Below are positions 14,395-16,397 of a stretch of 16,397 nt of DNA, piece by piece; positions within the stretch are counted from its first letter, which is position 1, and the number at the start of each line of letters is the position of its first letter. This DNA is from Methylococcaceae bacterium (GTDB lineage Bacteria; Pseudomonadota; Gammaproteobacteria; Methylococcales; Methylococcaceae): assembly GCA_012026715.1 (NCBI GenBank), contig VEPB01000484.1, positions 1 through 16,397 of the forward strand, written 5' to 3'. The position numbers and the translations under genes are program-made. Below the pieces are notes generated by a model, which searched no databases, was not told where the DNA came from, and worked only from the letters and a program-made list of their open reading frames with translations.

Positions 14395-15032
14395 TCCGAA
14401 CCGTGATCGTCGACGACCACACCCTGATGCGGAGTGGAATCCGCGGCCTGCTGGAATTGACCGAGGACATCCGGGTCGTGGGGGAGGCCGGCGATGGCGA
14501 TGAGGCCGTGCGGGTGGTCACGGATCTGCTGCCGGACCTGCTGCTGCTCGACATCAAGTTGCCCGGACGGTCCGGTTTGCAGGTCCTGGAAAGCCTCGCG
14601 GCACGGAACGCATTGCCGCCGACCATCCTGCTGACCACCTTCGGCGACGATGTCGCCTTGCTGGAAGGCATCCGTGCCGGCGCCAGGGGGTTCCTGCTCA
14701 AGGATGTCTCCCTGGAGCGGCTGGTGGAGGCGATCCGCACGGTCGTGGACGGCAAGCGGTATTTTCGCCCGGGCTTGACCGAACGGGTACTCTCCTGCGT
14801 CAAGACCATGCCGCTCGGCTTCGAAAGCCTCGATCCGCCGTGCTCCCTGACCCCGCGGGAGATTGAAGTCTTGGCTTTAGTCGCCGGCGGCTGCAGCAAC
14901 CTGGAGATCGCGGCATCCCTCGGGATGAGCGAGGGTACCGTGAAGAATCACGTCTCCACCATCTTGTCCAAGCTCGGCGTGCGTGACCGGGTGCAAGCGG
15001 TGCTCAAGGGACTGGAGACCGGCCTGCTTTGA
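14391..15032 (+). CDS. NarL/LuxR-type response regulator
   Basis: The 213-residue protein has a receiver domain with acidic pocket D8-D9, phosphoacceptor D54 (LLLLDIKLPG), T82 or T83 and K104 (LLKD). A LuxR-type helix-turn-helix follows from about residue 149 (SLTPREIEVLALVAGG, then MSEGTVKNHVSTILSKLGV). It would be phosphorylated by the overlapping kinase and bind DNA as a dimer. The start is GTG 14391, overlapping the kinase stop as GTGA, which shows translational coupling. The gene ends 28 bases from the end of the convergent hybrid kinase gene. Target genes are not known; the divergent lipoprotein operon is a candidate by position. Confidence 0.96.
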   Translation: MIRTVIVDDHTLMRSGIRGLLELTEDIRVVGEAGDGDEAVRVVTDLLPDLLLLDIKLPGRSGLQVLESLAARNALPPTILLTTFGDDVALLEGIRAGARGFLLKDVSLERLVEAIRTVVDGKRYFRPGLTERVLSCVKTMPLGFESLDPPCSLTPREIEVLALVAGGCSNLEIAASLGMSEGTVKNHVSTILSKLGVRDRVQAVLKGLETGLL

Positions 15033-15060
15033 TCTCTTGAAAGCATTGACGGTTGCGGGC

Positions 15061-16397
15061 TCAAGGCGCGAGCAGCGCCATGCGCCCGGCGAGGGCCGCC
15101 AGGCCGGCCCGGAAATCGAGCCGGTCGACGGCGGCTTCGAGCACGGCCAGTTGATCGCTTGCCGGGGTGCCCACGTATTGCTTGAGTTCGGCCACCCGAT
15201 CGAGAGCGCGCAAATCGCGTTCCGCCAGCAGCTGTTCCAATTCCCCCATCCGTTCCAGCAACTGACCGGCGTCGACCGTCGATTCCGGCGGCCGGAGACT
15301 CGCCGGATCGATCTCATCGGCGATCTGCCGCAGCGTCGCAGCCGTTTCCGCCAGTGCCGCGTCGAACGGGCGCAGCAGCGTTTCATCCCCGCCATCCCTG
15401 ATGCGGGCCTCGGCGTCGGTCGCCATGCGGGCCAGGTCTCGGGCCCCCAGAGTCGCCGCCAGGCCGTTCAGCGTGTGCAGTTCGCGCGCGGCTCCGGCGC
15501 GGTCGCCCTGTTTCAGGCACTCGCCGGCCCGTTGCAGGATGTCGCCTGGATCCGCGGCGAATTGGCGGGCCAGGGCGGCATACAAGGAGCGGTTGTTGTC
15601 CAGCCGGGCCAACGCGGCAGCCAGATCGATGGCTGGAGCCGCAACCGGCGGAGGCGGGCTGGCCGGCGGCGGCGCTGCCGCCAGGGCGCGGCCGCACTGG
15701 CGCAGGATGGCGTTCGCCAATTGCCTCATGTCGATGGGTTTCCCTACATGGTCGTTCATGCCGGCGGCGAGGCAGGCGTCGCGGTCGCTCTTCAATGCGT
15801 TGGCGGTCATGGCGATGATGGGCAGGGTTGCGCCCATCTCCCGGCGCAGGATGCGGGTGGCTTCATAGCCGTCCATGTCCGCCATCTGGATGTCCATCAA
15901 CACCGCGTCGAACGGCTGCCAGGCCGAGGCGACGGCCTCGATGCCCTGCGGCCCGTCGTTGGCAACCTGGACCTCGGCACCCGCATGGGTCAGCAGTTCC
16001 CGCGCCACCTGGCGGTTGAGCGGATTGTCTTCCACCACCAGCAACCGCAGCCCTTCCAGGGGCCGGTGGCAGGCCGCGGCAGCGCCGGGCTCCGGTTCCG
16101 GCGGCAGCTGGCCCACCGCACGCAACACGGTATCGCGCAGATCGGCGGGGCCGATCGGCTTCATCAGCAGGTATTCGGACAGAGGCAGTCCGGCGCGCGG
16201 CGGTTCCCGGCCGGAACCGGACGTCATGATCAATGCCGGCCTGCCTTGGCGGGTCTCGGCACGCAGCGGATCGATCCCGCCGTCGCCCGCCGCGACCATC
16301 AGCCGTCCGTCCACCAGGACGGCATCGTAGGGCCGCTCGGCGGCGGCTTCGATCCGCGCGACGGCTTCTCCCAGGTCCGCCGCCGTGTCGGCCTCCC
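15061..16397 (-). CDS. Hybrid sensor histidine kinase, C-terminal part (REC-REC-Hpt), partial
   Basis: The minus-strand frame is open to the window edge, so the sensor and kinase parts lie outside. Visible in order: a receiver-like domain (AVLVDGRLM with its Asp at 16309-16311, ending LLMKPIGPADLRDTVL), a canonical receiver domain (LLVVEDNPLNRQVA, Asp in LMDIQM at 15892-15894, Lys in HVGKPID), a Pro/Ala-rich linker, and an Hpt domain with its phosphorylatable His in RELHTLNGLAATLGA (15475-15477). This is the tail of a BarA/TorS-like phosphorelay kinase. In the Hpt motif the usual Lys after HxL is Asn. The segment after the Hpt domain is helical, about 80 residues, of unknown role. It converges on the NarL-type regulator. 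Confidence 0.92.
   Translation of the reverse strand, partial: EADTAADLGEAVARIEAAAERPYDAVLVDGRLMVAAGDGGIDPLRAETRQGRPALIMTSGSGREPPRAGLPLSEYLLMKPIGPADLRDTVLRAVGQLPPEPEPGAAAACHRPLEGLRLLVVEDNPLNRQVARELLTHAGAEVQVANDGPQGIEAVASAWQPFDAVLMDIQMADMDGYEATRILRREMGATLPIIAMTANALKSDRDACLAAGMNDHVGKPIDMRQLANAILRQCGRALAAAPPPASPPPPVAAPAIDLAAALARLDNNRSLYAALARQFAADPGDILQRAGECLKQGDRAGAARELHTLNGLAATLGARDLARMATDAEARIRDGGDETLLRPFDAALAETAATLRQIADEIDPASLRPPESTVDAGQLLERMGELEQLLAERDLRALDRVAELKQYVGTPASDQLAVLEAAVDRLDFRAGLAALAGRMALLAP

Overview
The window is GC-rich chromosomal DNA from what looks like a proteobacterium. A gammaproteobacterium, possibly of the Methylococcales type, would fit the protein styles (CyoE haem O synthase, a paired periplasmic M16 peptidase operon, an ExoIII-type nuclease, HisKA_3/NarL two-component genes). 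That placement is inference: no rRNA or lineage marker is present. Most of the window is ordinary housekeeping and signalling DNA, interrupted by a decayed insertion-sequence scar and by one structured stretch of more than 800 bases without a recognisable gene.

Layout. Positions 1-128 hold the C-terminal end of an unidentified protein (+), then a long imperfect hairpin in a convergent gap. A radical SAM protein with a degenerate SPASM-like tail lies on the minus strand (295-1323). Its upstream leader carries two hairpins and a T8 run, and no gene is evident between it and 2168. At 2168-3617 an exodeoxyribonuclease III and a class I methyltransferase form a tight plus-strand pair. A NUDIX hydrolase (3623-4057, minus) converges on them. 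From about 4086 to 5736 lies degraded DNA: an open-frame fragment that looks like the end of a broken gene, a frameshifted and truncated IS21-type istA, and unassigned sequence.

CyoE (5737-6633, minus) is divergent from two overlapping M16 peptidase genes (6735-9435, plus): the first has the HxxEH zinc site, the second lacks it, so the pair looks like a catalytic/non-catalytic heterodimer exported to the periplasm. A 330-base gap with hairpins separates them from a minus-strand set of four genes read from 12975 to 9766: lipoprotein, secreted serine hydrolase of the beta-lactamase/penicillin-binding-protein fold, DUF2007/zinc-ribbon protein, GNAT acetyltransferase. The first two and the last two genes overlap or abut closely, suggesting co-translation.

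Divergent from that set, across a 183-base region with a perfect 13-bp inverted repeat, is a two-component system: a six-helix membrane HisKA_3 kinase and a NarL/LuxR-type regulator overlapping by GTGA. The kinase has alanine where the acidic residue after the phosphorylated histidine is expected. The window ends inside a hybrid histidine kinase (minus strand, REC-REC-Hpt tail). A natural hypothesis is that the two-component pair controls the divergent envelope operon through the inverted repeat. I found no clearly new defence or biosynthetic system. The best leads are the radical SAM gene with its structured leader and the kinase/operator/envelope-operon arrangement.
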